This document shows positions 53,753 through 63,896 of a stretch of 64,000 nt of DNA, piece by piece (the first letter of the stretch is position 1; each line of letters starts with the position of its first letter). The stretch is from the NCBI GenBank assembly GCA_027682205.1, contig JAQDAD010000001.1:1-64000 (forward strand), given 5' to 3'. A model generated the notes under the pieces. That model saw only the letters and a list, made by a program, of their open reading frames with translations. It was not told the DNA's origin and searched no databases. Position numbers and translations under genes: made by a program. Source of the stretch: Streptococcaceae bacterium AF54-32pH5A. GTDB lineage: Bacteria; Bacillota; Bacilli; Lactobacillales; Streptococcaceae.

Positions 53753-54694
53753 ATGAAGAAAAAACTATTGGCAGGAGCCATTACCTTATTATCAGTAGCG
53801 ACTTTGGCTGCTTGTTCAAAAAGTTCTGAAGGGGCTGACCTCATCAGCATGAAGGGTGATGTCGTTACTGAGCATCAATTTTATGAACAAGTCAAAAATA
53901 ACCCAACTGCGCAACAAGTTTTGCTTAATATGGCCATTGAAAAAGTCTTTGAAAAACAATATGGTTCAGAAGTAACTGATAAAGAAGTGGATGATGCTGT
54001 TGCTGAAGAGCAGAAGAAATACGGTGATAGTTATCAAAATGTTCTTTCGCGTGCGGGTATGACTCCTGAGACTCGTAAAGCTCAAATTCGCACTAGCAAA
54101 TTGGTTGAATTGGCAGTTAAGAAAGCAGCAGAAAATGAACTGACTGACGAAGCTTATCAAAAGGCTTTTGAAGCTTATACACCCGATGTGACAGCACAAA
54201 TCATCCGTATGGATAATGAAGACAAGGCAAAAGAAGTTCTCGAAAAGGCAAAAGCTGAAGGAGCTGATTTTGCTCAGTTGGCAAAAGACAACTCTAACGA
54301 TGATAAGACAAAAGAAAATGGTGGAGAGATCACTTTTGACTCTGCTTCTACAGAACTTCCAGAACAAGTTAAGAAGGCTGCCTTTGCCTTGGATGTAAAT
54401 GGTGTCTCTGATGTTATCACAGCGACTGGAACACAAGCTTACAGTACTCAATACTACATTATTAAGCTAACTAAGAAAACAGAAAAATCATCAAACTTAG
54501 ATGACTACAAAGAAAAATTGAAAACGGTCATCCTGGCTCAGAAACAAAACGATTCATCCTTCGTTCAAAGTGTTATCGGAAAAGAATTCCAAGCTGCAAA
54601 TATTAAAGTGAAAGATCCTGTTTTCCAAAATATCTTTGCCCAATACGTTGGTGGTGCAGACTCAAACTCAAGCAGTAGTTCATCAGCAGAATAA
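53753..54694 (+). CDS. prsA: Foldase lipoprotein PrsA (PpmA)
   Basis: PrsA/PpmA is a surface peptidyl-prolyl isomerase that folds exported proteins. The 313-residue protein has a signal peptide with lipobox LAACSKSS (Cys at about 21), an N-terminal chaperone-like region, a parvulin domain (about 145-240, with EKAKAEGADFAQLA), and a serine-rich C-terminus. AAAGGAG precedes the ATG. It is bracketed by its own promoter and terminator. Confidence 0.95.
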   Translation: MKKKLLAGAITLLSVATLAACSKSSEGADLISMKGDVVTEHQFYEQVKNNPTAQQVLLNMAIEKVFEKQYGSEVTDKEVDDAVAEEQKKYGDSYQNVLSRAGMTPETRKAQIRTSKLVELAVKKAAENELTDEAYQKAFEAYTPDVTAQIIRMDNEDKAKEVLEKAKAEGADFAQLAKDNSNDDKTKENGGEITFDSASTELPEQVKKAAFALDVNGVSDVITATGTQAYSTQYYIIKLTKKTEKSSNLDDYKEKLKTVILAQKQNDSSFVQSVIGKEFQAANIKVKDPVFQNIFAQYVGGADSNSSSSSSAE

Positions 54695-54701
54695 AAAAAG
54701 A

Positions 54702-54735
54702 AAATACAAACTTTGTTTTGAAGTTTGTATTTTTT
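54702..54735 (+). terminator. prsA terminator
   Basis: AAATACAAACTT (54702-54713) pairs perfectly with AAGTTTGTATTT (54721-54732) and Ts follow. Confidence 0.9.
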
Positions 54736-54806
54736 ACTAATCAGTTTCGACCAAAGAGCAAAATTCGAAGGATTGGAGGATAAGAGTTTTTTTCTTTCTG
54801 AAAAAA

Positions 54807-54815
54807 TGGTATAAT
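54807..54815 (+). promoter_or_regulatory. Extended -10 promoter of ftsW
   Basis: TGGTATAAT, a consensus extended -10, about 70 nt before the ftsW start. Confidence 0.65.
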
Positions 54816-54884
54816 AGCAATCAAAACTAGAAAATAAAACGGAATTAGGAACAGTTTTCTCTGTTTCTATTAGAGTGGTGACAT

Positions 54885-56108
54885 ATGAAAATTAGTAAAA
54901 GGCACCTATTGAACTATTCCATTTTGATTCCTTACCTCCTTTTATCGATTTTGGGTCTAATCGTCGTTTACTCAACGACGAGTGCTACCCTGATCCAAGA
55001 AGGGAAAAGTGCTCTTCAGCTAGCTCGGAACCAAGGAATGTTTTGGGTAGTTAGTTTGATTTTGATTGCCTTAATCTACAAATTAAAATTAGGTTTCCTG
55101 AGAAACGGACGTCTGATCTTCATTGTTATGGGGGTTGAGATGGTTCTCTTAGCTCTGGCGCGTCTGGTCGGTACACCTGTCAATGGAGCTTACGGATGGA
55201 TTTCTGTAGGACCTGTAACGATTCAGCCTGCGGAGTACCTTAAGATTATCATCATCTGGTATTTGGCGCATCGATTTTCAAAACAGCAGGATGAGATAGC
55301 TGTTTATGATTTTCAGGTCTTGACCCAGAATCAGTGGTTGCCTCGGGCTTTTAATGACTGGCGTTTCGTTCTACTGGTTCTGATTGGTAGCTTGGGGATT
55401 TTCCCAGACTTGGGAAATGCAACCATCTTGGTTTTGGTGGCTCTCATTATGTATACGGTTAGTGGGATCGCCTATCGTTGGTTCTCGACTATACTGGCCC
55501 TCTTAGCAGGAAGTTCCATGTTAGCCTTGTCTGTCATTCGTCTCGTCGGGGTTGAAAAGTTTTCTCAAATTCCGGTATTTGGTTACGTTGCTAAACGTTT
55601 CAGTGCCTTCTTTAATCCCTTTAACGACCTAGCAGGTGCTGGACACCAGCTTGCAAATTCCTACTATGCCATGGTTAACGGTGGTTGGTTTGGACTAGGT
55701 TTAGGAAATTCCATCGAGAAACGTGGTTATTTGCCAGAAGCCCACACGGATTTTGTCTTTTCGATTGTCATCGAGGAATTTGGATTTGTAGGAGCAAGTA
55801 TGATTTTGGCCCTCCTCTTCTTCTTGATTTTGAGAATCATCCTGGTCGGTATTCGGGCTAAAGATCCCTTTAACTCAATGGTTGCTATCGGTGTCGGAGG
55901 AATGATCCTTGTTCAAGTCTTTGTCAATATCGGTGGGATTTCCGGTTTGATTCCTTCTACAGGGGTAACCTTCCCCTTCCTTTCACAAGGTGGGAATAGT
56001 CTCCTAGTCTTATCCGTAGCCATTGCCTTTGTACTAAATATCGATGCTAGTGAAAAACGTGCCAAACTTATCAGAGAATATGAAGGTCAAACTTCTGTTA
56101 CTCTATAA
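54885..56108 (+). CDS. ftsW: Septal peptidoglycan polymerase FtsW
   Basis: FtsW is the SEDS-family glycosyltransferase that polymerises septal peptidoglycan with its partner class B PBP. The 407-residue protein has about ten membrane helices and SEDS hallmarks: [20 protein letters not shown] (about 97-116), [17 protein letters not shown], and the C-terminal [12 protein letters not shown]. It begins [20 protein letters not shown]. The next gene, ppc, follows 23 nt later; this pair also occurs in S. pneumoniae, from memory. Confidence 0.96.
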   Translation: MKISKRHLLNYSILIPYLLLSILGLIVVYSTTSATLIQEGKSALQLARNQGMFWVVSLILIALIYKLKLGFLRNGRLIFIVMGVEMVLLALARLVGTPVNGAYGWISVGPVTIQPAEYLKIIIIWYLAHRFSKQQDEIAVYDFQVLTQNQWLPRAFNDWRFVLLVLIGSLGIFPDLGNATILVLVALIMYTVSGIAYRWFSTILALLAGSSMLALSVIRLVGVEKFSQIPVFGYVAKRFSAFFNPFNDLAGAGHQLANSYYAMVNGGWFGLGLGNSIEKRGYLPEAHTDFVFSIVIEEFGFVGASMILALLFFLILRIILVGIRAKDPFNSMVAIGVGGMILVQVFVNIGGISGLIPSTGVTFPFLSQGGNSLLVLSVAIAFVLNIDASEKRAKLIREYEGQTSVTL

Positions 56109-56131
56109 GGATTGAATGGAAAGGAAAGTTT

Positions 56132-58828
56132 ATGTCACTTCAAAAATTAGAAAACTATAGCAATAAAGCCGTCGTCCAAGAAGAAGTCTTGATTCTGACT
56201 GAGCTATTAGAAGACATCACAAAAAATATGCTTGCATCTGAGACTTTTGATAAAATCATGCAGTTGAAGAACTTGTCTACAAGCGAAGACTATCAAGGAC
56301 TCAATAAATTGGTGACCAGCCTTTCAAACGAAGAGATGATTTATATTTCTCGTTATTTCTCAATCCTTCCACTCTTGATCAATATCTCTGAAGATGTGGA
56401 TTTGGCTTATGAGATCAATCACCAAAATAATGTGGACCAAGACTATCTAGGGAAACTATCTACAACCATTAAGATGGTGGCTGAAAAAGAAAATGCAGCT
56501 GAAATTTTAGAAAAGTTAAATGTCGTTCCTGTCTTGACTGCCCACCCGACTCAAGTACAACGTAAGAGTATGTTGGATTTGACCAATCACATCCATACTC
56601 TTTTACGGAAGTACCGTGATGTCAAACTAGGCTTGATCAACAAAGAAAAATGGCACACGGATCTTCGTCGTTATATTGAGATTATCATGCAAACCGACAT
56701 GATTCGTGAGAAGAAATTGAAGGTAACCAACGAAATCACTAACGTGATGGAGTACTATCAAAGTTCTTTCTTGAATGCTGTTCCGCGTTTGACGGCTGAG
56801 TATAAGAAACTAGCTAAGGAACAAGGTATCGAGCTCCAACATCCAAAACCGATTACCATGGGGATGTGGATCGGAGGAGACCGTGACGGGAATCCTTTCG
56901 TAACTGCAGAAACCCTCAACAAATCAGCCTTGACCCAGTGTGAAGTCATCATGAATTACTACGATGAGAAGATTTATAACCTCTATCGTGAATTCTCACT
57001 TTCAACCAGTATTGTGAATGTCAGTGACAAGGTTCGTGAGATGGCTCTTAAGTCACAGGATAATTCGATTTATCGTGAAAAAGAACTCTATCGTCGTGCC
57101 CTTTTTGATATCCAAGCTAAGATGCAGTCAACCAAGACCTATCTTATCGAAGATAAGGATGTTCATCCAAGATATGCTACCGCAGATGAATTTTACCAAG
57201 ACTTGTTGGCCATCCGAGATTCTCTATTAGAGAACAAAGGTGAATACCTGATTTCAGGAGAATTTGTCGAGCTGATGCAAGCAGTTGAAATCTTTGGATT
57301 CTACCTTGCTTCTATCGATATGCGCCAAGATTCTAGTGTTCATGAAGCTTGTGTGGCAGAATTGTTAGCATCCGCAGGTATCAACGACCATTATAGCGAT
57401 CTGTCTGAAGATGAAAAATGCGCCCTCCTCTTAAAAGAGTTGGAAGAAGACCCTCGTATCCTCTCAGCAACTCATGCTGAAAAATCAGAACTTCTTGAGA
57501 AGGAACTGTCTATCTTCAAAGCTGCTCGCAAGTTGAAGGATAAACTAGGTGAAAATGTCATTCGTCAAACCATTATCTCACATGCGACAAGTGTATCTGA
57601 TATGCTAGAGCTAGCGATTATGCTCAAGGAAGTAGGCTTGGTTGATGCCCAAAAAGCCCGCGTTCAGATTGTTCCTCTCTTTGAAACTATCGAGGACTTG
57701 GATCACTCAGAAGAAACCATGAGAAAATACTTCTCTCTTCCTTTGGCTAAAAAATGGATTGCTTCAAAAGATAACTATCAGGAAATCATGCTCGGTTACT
57801 CTGACAGTAACAAGGACGGTGGTTACTTGTCCTCATGTTGGACCCTTTACAAGGCGCAGCAACAACTAACTGCTATCGGAGATGAATTTGGCGTTAAGGT
57901 TACTTTCTTCCATGGTCGTGGTGGTACTGTGGGTCGTGGTGGTGGTCCAACCTATGAAGCCATTACATCTCAACCACTCAAGTCTATCAAGGACCGTATC
58001 CGTTTGACTGAGCAAGGAGAAGTGATTGGGAACAAATACGGAAACAAAGACGCTGCTTATTACAACCTTGAGATGTTGGTTTCTGCAGCCATTAACCGTA
58101 TGATTACCAAGAAGAAGAGTGATACCAATACGTCAAACCGTTACGAAGCCATTATGGACCAAGTAGTGGATCGCAGCTACGATATCTACCGTGACTTGGT
58201 CTTTGGAAATGAACATTTCTATGACTATTTCTTTGAGTCCAGTCCGATTAAGGCTATTTCAAGCTTTAATATCGGTTCTCGTCCAGCCGCTCGTAAGACC
58301 ATTACAGAAATCGGCGGTTTGCGTGCCATCCCTTGGGTCTTCTCATGGTCACAAAGTCGTGTCATGTTCCCTGGATGGTATGGCGTGGGTTCAAGCTTCA
58401 AAGAATTTATTGATCAAGATCCTGATAATATTGAGATCCTTCGTGATATGTACCAAAACTGGCCTTTCTTCCAATCTTTGCTTTCCAATGTAGACATGGT
58501 CTTGTCTAAGTCTAACATGAACATTGCCTTCGAATATGCCAAGCTCTGTGAAGATGAAGAAGTGCAAGCTATCTACTACACTATTTTAGATGAATGGCAG
58601 TTGACTAAGGACGTTATTTTAGCTATTGAAGGTTATGACGAACTCTTGGCAGAAAACTCTTATCTAAAAGACAGTCTAAACTATCGTATGCCTTACTTTA
58701 ATATCCTTAACTACATCCAGTTGGAGTTGATTAAACGTCAGCGTCGTGGCGAATTGTCAGCAGACGAAGAAAGATTAATTCATACAACCATTAACGGAAT
58801 TGCAACAGGTTTGCGTAATTCAGGTTGA
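56132..58828 (+). CDS. ppc: Phosphoenolpyruvate carboxylase
   Basis: Ppc carboxylates PEP to oxaloacetate and so replenishes the precursors of aspartate. The 898-residue protein has the catalytic histidine in [12 protein letters not shown] (about 134-145), [26 protein letters not shown] (about 592-605), and a C-terminal LRNSG in place of the common RNTG. GGAAAGGAAAG precedes the ATG. It is in one transcript with ftsW and ends at the terminator at 58838. Confidence 0.97.
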   Translation: MSLQKLENYSNKAVVQEEVLILTELLEDITKNMLASETFDKIMQLKNLSTSEDYQGLNKLVTSLSNEEMIYISRYFSILPLLINISEDVDLAYEINHQNNVDQDYLGKLSTTIKMVAEKENAAEILEKLNVVPVLTAHPTQVQRKSMLDLTNHIHTLLRKYRDVKLGLINKEKWHTDLRRYIEIIMQTDMIREKKLKVTNEITNVMEYYQSSFLNAVPRLTAEYKKLAKEQGIELQHPKPITMGMWIGGDRDGNPFVTAETLNKSALTQCEVIMNYYDEKIYNLYREFSLSTSIVNVSDKVREMALKSQDNSIYREKELYRRALFDIQAKMQSTKTYLIEDKDVHPRYATADEFYQDLLAIRDSLLENKGEYLISGEFVELMQAVEIFGFYLASIDMRQDSSVHEACVAELLASAGINDHYSDLSEDEKCALLLKELEEDPRILSATHAEKSELLEKELSIFKAARKLKDKLGENVIRQTIISHATSVSDMLELAIMLKEVGLVDAQKARVQIVPLFETIEDLDHSEETMRKYFSLPLAKKWIASKDNYQEIMLGYSDSNKDGGYLSSCWTLYKAQQQLTAIGDEFGVKVTFFHGRGGTVGRGGGPTYEAITSQPLKSIKDRIRLTEQGEVIGNKYGNKDAAYYNLEMLVSAAINRMITKKKSDTNTSNRYEAIMDQVVDRSYDIYRDLVFGNEHFYDYFFESSPIKAISSFNIGSRPAARKTITEIGGLRAIPWVFSWSQSRVMFPGWYGVGSSFKEFIDQDPDNIEILRDMYQNWPFFQSLLSNVDMVLSKSNMNIAFEYAKLCEDEEVQAIYYTILDEWQLTKDVILAIEGYDELLAENSYLKDSLNYRMPYFNILNYIQLELIKRQRRGELSADEERLIHTTINGIATGLRNSG

Positions 58829-58837
58829 TATTTTCTA

Positions 58838-58866
58838 AACTTCCTCTTTTTCTAGGGGAAGTTTTT
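58838..58866 (+). terminator. ftsW-ppc terminator
   Basis: AACTTCCTC (58838-58846) pairs with GGGGAAGTT (58855-58863) with one T-G pair, then Ts. Confidence 0.85.
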
Positions 58867-58895
58867 GAATAGTTTAAAAAATTCTAAAAATAGTC

Positions 58896-58923
58896 TTGAC
58901 AAGTAATTGAAAAATGATATAAT
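58896..58923 (+). promoter_or_regulatory. Promoter of the T-box ABC operon
   Basis: Consensus TTGACA (58896-58901) and TATAAT (58918-58923) with 16-bp spacing and an extended TG. The start site would be near 58930, at the T-box 5' end. Confidence 0.85.
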
Positions 58924-58929
58924 TTAAAC

Positions 58930-59165
58930 ATTCAGAAAGTAATCATTGAAATTTTTAAGAGAGTCTGTGGTTGGTGGAAACAGATAAATGAAAGTGATGA
59001 AAATTGGGCTGAATGTTATAAAGAATTTGAAATCATAAAAATTCGGTGAGCACACCTTACAGTGCAACTCGTGAATGCGAGAAAGAGAGATAGGGGTATT
59101 CCCTATAAATGAGGTGGCACCGCGCATCGACGTCCTCACACAAGTTTTTTGTGTGAGGACTTTTT
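58930..59165 (+). promoter_or_regulatory. T-box leader, predicted tryptophan specificity
   Basis: The leader has stem I elements (AGAGAG at 58960-58965 and GGTTGGTGGAAAC), the T-box proper GAGGTGGCACCGCG (59111-59124), and a terminator GTCCTCACAC (59132-59141) with GTGTGAGGAC (59151-59160) plus TTTTT. The candidate specifier TGG is at 59005-59007 in AAATTGGGCTGAA, which would read tRNA-Trp. Uncharged tRNA would stabilise the antiterminator and turn on the transporter. Identity as a T-box is clear; the specifier assignment is inferred. Confidence 0.92.
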
Positions 59166-59258
59166 CTATGGGGAGGAAAGATATTGGAATTTAAACGATG
59201 GCATCGCTTGATGATGTGATTTAAAAAGTTAAGATAAAAGAATTAAGGAGAAAGAAAA

Positions 59259-60254
59259 ATGAAAAATAAGCGTTTGATTGGAATTATCGCTGGATTAGCA
59301 GTATTGGTAGTGGCTAGCTTGATCTATTCTTCAATGAACAAGCCAGTAGCTAAGGAAGAGCAAAAGGTTGCTAAGGTTGGTGTCCTTCAATTTGTTAGTC
59401 ACCCATCCTTGGACTTGATTTACCAAGGGATTCAAGACGGACTAGCTGAAGAAGGCTATAAGGATGACCAAGTAAAAATCGACTTTATGAACTCTGAAGG
59501 CGATCAGAGCAAGGTTGCAACCATGAGCAAACAATTGGTGGCAAATGGAAATGACCTTGTCGTTGGGATTGCAACACCAGCGGCTCAAGGACTTGCTAGT
59601 GCTACAAAAGACCTACCCGTTATCATGGCTGCTATTACAGACCCAATCGGTGCTAACTTGGTCAAAGATTTGAAAAAACCAGGTGGCAACATCACAGGGG
59701 TATCAGACCACAACCCTGCTGAACAACAAGTAGAGTTGATAAAAACTCTCACACCAAATGTGAAAACAATCGGAGCTCTTTACTCAAGTAGCGAAGATAA
59801 CTCAAAATCACAAGTTGAAGAATTCAAGGCATATGCTGAAAAAGCGGGTTTGAAAGTCGAAACCTTTGCCGTTCCTTCCACTAACGAAATTGCTTCAACA
59901 GTTAATGTTATGACCAGCAAGGTTGACGCTATCTGGGTTCCAATTGACAACACCATCGCATCAGCCTTCCCAACAGTTGTATCAAGCAACCAAACAGCTA
60001 AAAAACCAATCTACCCAAGTGCAACTGCCATGGTAGAAGCGGGAGGTCTGGCATCTGTAGTAGTTGACCAACACGACCTTGGAGTGGCTACTGGTAAGAT
60101 GATTGCCAAAGTTTTGAAAGGTGAGAAACCAGCTGATACGCCAGTTAATGTCTTTTCAACTGGTAAGTCAGTGATTAACAAAAAACTAGCACAGGAACTT
60201 GGTATCACAATTCCTGAGTCTATTCTGAAAGAAGCAGGACAAGTGATTGAATAA
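59259..60254 (+). CDS. trpX: ABC substrate-binding protein, TrpX-like
   Basis: The 331-residue protein is of the ABC_sub_bind (PF04392) type found in the predicted tryptophan transporters trpXYZ. An N-terminal hydrophobic anchor (about residues 5-25) lacks a lipobox cysteine, so it may remain as an uncleaved anchor or be released. The mature part shows VGVLQFVSHPSLDLIYQGIQ and two periplasmic-binding-like lobes. AAGGAG precedes the ATG. Control by the T-box upstream supports an amino-acid substrate. Confidence 0.82.
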   Translation: MKNKRLIGIIAGLAVLVVASLIYSSMNKPVAKEEQKVAKVGVLQFVSHPSLDLIYQGIQDGLAEEGYKDDQVKIDFMNSEGDQSKVATMSKQLVANGNDLVVGIATPAAQGLASATKDLPVIMAAITDPIGANLVKDLKKPGGNITGVSDHNPAEQQVELIKTLTPNVKTIGALYSSSEDNSKSQVEEFKAYAEKAGLKVETFAVPSTNEIASTVNVMTSKVDAIWVPIDNTIASAFPTVVSSNQTAKKPIYPSATAMVEAGGLASVVVDQHDLGVATGKMIAKVLKGEKPADTPVNVFSTGKSVINKKLAQELGITIPESILKEAGQVIE

Positions 60255-60261
60255 AGATAAA

Positions 60262-60292
60262 GGAGGAGTTGGGGACATCTCCTCCCATTTTT
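60262..60292 (+). terminator. Intercistronic hairpin between trpX and trpY
   Basis: GGAGGAG (60262-60268) pairs perfectly with CTCCTCC (60279-60285), followed by CATTTTTAC. It may act as a partial terminator or RNA stabiliser, lowering permease output relative to the binding protein. Confidence 0.6.
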
Positions 60293-60315
60293 ACTAAAGA
60301 AATGAGTGAACGATT

Positions 60316-61182
60316 ATGATAGTATCCATTATTTCTCAGGGAATGGTGTGGGCGATTTTAGGTTTGGGAATCTTTATGACCTTCCGAATTTTGAATTTCC
60401 CAGATATGACTACTGAGGGCTCTTTTCCTCTAGGAGGAGCAGTAGCTGTTACCCTGATAACACAAGGGTTTAATCCATTTTTAGCGACCTTGGCTGCAGT
60501 AGGGGCAGGCTGTCTAGCTGGCATGGTGACAGGTCTCTTATATACCAAAGGAAACATTCCAACTCTCTTATCAGGGATTTTGGTCATGACTTCTTGCCAT
60601 TCCATCATGCTGATGATTATGGGACGTGCCAATCTGGGACTTCTTGGAACCAAGCAAATTCAAGATGTCCTGCCTTTTGATTCGGACCTCAATCAACTCC
60701 TGACTGGATTTATCTTTGTTGCCCTTGTTATTGGTCTCATGCTCTTTTTCCTAGATACCAAACTAGGTCAGGCCTACATCGCTACAGGTGACAATCCCGA
60801 TATGGCTCGTAGCTTTGGTATCAATACAGGACGAATGGAACTTATGGGCTTGGTTCTCTCAAATGGGATCATCGCACTTGCAGGAGCCTTAATTGCTCAA
60901 CAAGAAGGATACGCGGATGTTTCTCGAGGAATCGGCGTGATTGTCGTAGGGCTTGCTAGCTTGATTATTGGTGAGGTTTTGTTCAAGGGTTTGACCTTGG
61001 CAGAGCGACTCATAACCATCGTTGTAGGGGCTATTGCTTATCAGTTCCTCGTCTGGGGAGTGATTGCTCTTGGCTTTAACACCAGCTATTTAAGACTCTA
61101 CAGCGCCTTGATTTTGGCAGTTTGCCTTATGATTCCAACCTTCAAAAGCAAATACCTGAAAGGAGTCAAGTTTAGCAAATGA
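60316..61182 (+). CDS. trpY: ABC permease, TrpY-like
   Basis: The 288-residue membrane protein has eight or so hydrophobic helices with small-residue packing (LGGAVAVTLITQG near the N-terminus) and belongs to the branched-chain/ABC_sub_bind-associated permease family. There is only a weak ribosome-binding site before the ATG at 60316. Its end overlaps trpZ by 4 nt. The substrate, probably tryptophan, is inferred from the T-box and family context. Confidence 0.82.
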   Translation: MIVSIISQGMVWAILGLGIFMTFRILNFPDMTTEGSFPLGGAVAVTLITQGFNPFLATLAAVGAGCLAGMVTGLLYTKGNIPTLLSGILVMTSCHSIMLMIMGRANLGLLGTKQIQDVLPFDSDLNQLLTGFIFVALVIGLMLFFLDTKLGQAYIATGDNPDMARSFGINTGRMELMGLVLSNGIIALAGALIAQQEGYADVSRGIGVIVVGLASLIIGEVLFKGLTLAERLITIVVGAIAYQFLVWGVIALGFNTSYLRLYSALILAVCLMIPTFKSKYLKGVKFSK

Positions 61183-61937
61183 CAGCAATTGTAGAATTAA
61201 AAAATGCTACCAAAGTCATCACGAATGGCTTTGACGAGGAAAAAATCATTCTTAATGATGTTTCTCTTGAAATTTTTGAACATGATTTCATTACCATCCT
61301 AGGAGGGAATGGAGCTGGAAAGTCAACGCTTTTTAACACTATTGCAGGTACCCTACCTTTAACAAGCGGAAGTATCCGTATCATGGGTGAGGATGTGACG
61401 CATTTTTCACCTGAAAAGAGGGCTAAGTACTTGTCTCGTGTCTTTCAGGATCCTAAAATGGGTACGGCTCCCCGTATGACGGTAGCGGAAAATCTCTTGA
61501 TTGCCAAGTTTCGCGGTGAGAAGAGAGGGCTCCTTCCTAGAAGGCTATCAAGCCATAGAGAAGAGTTTCAGGCTACCATTGAAAAAGTGGGGAATGGCCT
61601 TGAAAAACATTTGGACACTCCGATTGAGTTTCTATCAGGCGGTCAGCGCCAGGCCTTGAGTCTCTTGATGGCTACCTTGAAGCGACCAGAGTTGCTCTTG
61701 TTGGATGAACATACAGCAGCTCTCGACCCAAAGACCAGCGTGGCCTTGATGGAGTTAACAGATGAATTTGTCACAAAAGATAAGCTGACTGCCCTCATGA
61801 TTACTCACCATATGGAAGACGCTCTCAAGTATGGAAACCGTCTGATAGTCATGAAGGAAGGTCGAATCATCCAAGACCTCAATAAAGAAGAAAAAGCTAA
61901 GATGAAGATTTCAGACTACTATCAATTATTTGAGTAA
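61179..61937 (+). CDS. trpZ: ABC ATP-binding protein, TrpZ-like
   Basis: The 252-residue ATPase has Walker A GGNGAGKST (about 46-54), the Q-loop, signature FLSGGQRQALSL (about 150-161), Walker B LLLLDEHTAALDPKT, and H-loop ITHHMED. It completes the trpXYZ-type importer; TrpX binds the substrate outside, TrpY forms the pore, and this protein energises it. The ATG overlaps the trpY stop. A terminator follows. Confidence 0.85.
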   Translation: MTAIVELKNATKVITNGFDEEKIILNDVSLEIFEHDFITILGGNGAGKSTLFNTIAGTLPLTSGSIRIMGEDVTHFSPEKRAKYLSRVFQDPKMGTAPRMTVAENLLIAKFRGEKRGLLPRRLSSHREEFQATIEKVGNGLEKHLDTPIEFLSGGQRQALSLLMATLKRPELLLLDEHTAALDPKTSVALMELTDEFVTKDKLTALMITHHMEDALKYGNRLIVMKEGRIIQDLNKEEKAKMKISDYYQLFE

Positions 61938-61970
61938 AGTAGAGAATTGTTCATAAAAAATAGTAAAGAA

Positions 61971-62007
61971 AAACTTAGAAATACGGAAGTGTTTCTGAGT
62001 TTTTTTA
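61971..62007 (+). terminator. Terminator of the trpXYZ-type operon
   Basis: AAACTTAGAAA (61971-61981) pairs with TTTCTGAGTTT (61992-62002) with one T-G pair, then Ts. Confidence 0.85.
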
Positions 62008-62066
62008 TCTTCCCTTTCTATCCAGAAAAATAAGGTAAAGAGAATTACGGAAAGCGTATGAAATGG

Positions 62067-62095
62067 TTTACTTTTTTTCAGAAATAAGCTATACT
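62067..62095 (+). promoter_or_regulatory. Promoter of dnaG-rpoD
   Basis: TTTACT (62067-62072) and TATACT (62090-62095) are 17 bp apart. Confidence 0.55.
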
Positions 62096-62133
62096 AGTTA
62101 ACGTGAAACTATGATAAGATGGAGGTATTGTGT

Positions 62134-63894
62134 ATGGTTGACAAGCAAGTCATTGAAGAAATCAAAAACAATGCCAACATTGTGGAAGTCATAGGTGACG
62201 TGATTTCTTTACAAAAGGCTGGACGGAACTATTTAGGGCTCTGTCCTTTTCATGGTGAAAAGACCCCCTCTTTCAACGTTGTTGAAGACAAACAGTTTTA
62301 CCATTGTTTTGGTTGTGGGCGCTCTGGAGATGTTTTTAAGTTCATCGAAGAATACCAAGGCGTGTCCTTTATGGAGGCCGTTCAGCTCTTAGGTGAGCGC
62401 GTCGGTATTCAACTAGCTATGCCTATCCAGTCTCGTCCTCAACAGCTTTCTCCTCATCAAGCTCTATATGATATGCATGAAGAAGCTGCACGCTTTTACC
62501 ATGCAATCCTCATGACGACCAAGATGGGAGAAGAAGCAAGGGCTTATCTCTACAAACGTGGCTTGACGGATGATGTTCTGAAACACTTTCAAATCGGACT
62601 GGCTCCATCCGAGAGAAACTATCTTTACCAACGTTTATCTGGCAAGTTTGAGGAAAAGGATTTATTGGATTCGGGCTTGTTTTACCTATCAGACGGTAAT
62701 CAATTTTATGATACCTTTTTCGAACGGATCATCTTTCCTTTGACCAATGACAAGGGGCAGGTTATTGCATTTTCAGGTCGTATTTGGCAAGAGACAGATA
62801 ATCAGGCTGCCAAGTATAAAAATAGTCGTTCAACTGCAATTTTTAACAAGAGTTACGAATTGTATCATTTGGACAAGGCAAAAAAGGGAACAGGTAAGAT
62901 CACAGAACTCTATCTGATGGAAGGTTTCATGGACGTTATCGCGGCCTACCGTGCTGGTATAGAAAATGCTGTGGCTTCTATGGGGACAGCTCTGAGCAAG
63001 GAACATGTTGATCACCTCAAACGCTTCACCAAAAAGATAGTTCTCAGCTATGATGGTGACAAGGCAGGACAGGCAGCGACAGCCAAAGCTCTGGAAGAAT
63101 TAAAAGATTTCTCAGTGGAAGTTGTCCGAGTACCTGATGCCATGGACCCAGATGAGTATTTACAAAAGAATTCTCCTGAAGATCTGGCCTACCTCTTAAC
63201 CAAGACACGTATCAGTCCCATAGAGTTCTATATTCACCAATTCAAACCTGAGAATAGTGATAACTTGCAGGCGCAAATCGAGTTCATTGAAAAGATTGCG
63301 CCCTTAATCGCCAAAGAAAAGTCTATCACTGCCCAGAATTCCTACATCCACATTCTGGCGGATAACCTACCTTCCTTTGATTACCAGCAGGTGGAACAGA
63401 TTGTAAATGAAAGTCGGATTGTTCAAAGGCAGGAGAGAGTCAAGGAGCAACCTACACCAGTAGCGATTAGTTTGCCTGTAACGCGGCAACTGACAGCAGT
63501 TATGAGAGCAGAGGCTCATCTCCTTTATAGGATGGCTGAGAATCCACTTGTTTTAAATGACTACCGATTAAGAGAAGATTTTTTCTTTGATACCCCAGAA
63601 TTTCAGATTCTTTACGAATTATTAAGTGTAGAGGGAGAAATCGGATCAGAGGAACTGTCTCATCAGACGCCTGAGGTTGAAAATGCCTGGTACCATGTTC
63701 TTGGTCTAGATTTGCCAGCAGAGATGTCGCCTGTAGAACTTTCTGAAGTCGAAGCGGCTCGAAACCGTGCCCTCCTCAGCAAGGACAACTTAAGAATTAA
63801 AAAGAAAGTGCAGGAAGCTAGTCATGTAGGAGATACAGACACAGCCTTGGAAGAATTGCAACGATTGATTTCCCAAAAGAGAAGAATGGAGTAA
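62134..63894 (+). CDS. dnaG: DNA primase
   Basis: DnaG makes the RNA primers for replication. The 586-residue protein has an N-terminal CHC2 zinc finger ([14 protein letters not shown] then CFGCG, about 36-62), the catalytic core with [13 protein letters not shown] and the Toprim acidic residues in LSYDGDKAG (about 305-313), and a C-terminal helicase-binding region. ATG at 62134 follows GGAGG (62121-62125); the upstream ATG at 62119 overlaps that site. rpoD follows after 2 nt. Confidence 0.97.
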   Translation: MVDKQVIEEIKNNANIVEVIGDVISLQKAGRNYLGLCPFHGEKTPSFNVVEDKQFYHCFGCGRSGDVFKFIEEYQGVSFMEAVQLLGERVGIQLAMPIQSRPQQLSPHQALYDMHEEAARFYHAILMTTKMGEEARAYLYKRGLTDDVLKHFQIGLAPSERNYLYQRLSGKFEEKDLLDSGLFYLSDGNQFYDTFFERIIFPLTNDKGQVIAFSGRIWQETDNQAAKYKNSRSTAIFNKSYELYHLDKAKKGTGKITELYLMEGFMDVIAAYRAGIENAVASMGTALSKEHVDHLKRFTKKIVLSYDGDKAGQAATAKALEELKDFSVEVVRVPDAMDPDEYLQKNSPEDLAYLLTKTRISPIEFYIHQFKPENSDNLQAQIEFIEKIAPLIAKEKSITAQNSYIHILADNLPSFDYQQVEQIVNESRIVQRQERVKEQPTPVAISLPVTRQLTAVMRAEAHLLYRMAENPLVLNDYRLREDFFFDTPEFQILYELLSVEGEIGSEELSHQTPEVENAWYHVLGLDLPAEMSPVELSEVEAARNRALLSKDNLRIKKKVQEASHVGDTDTALEELQRLISQKRRME

Positions 63895-63896
63895 TA

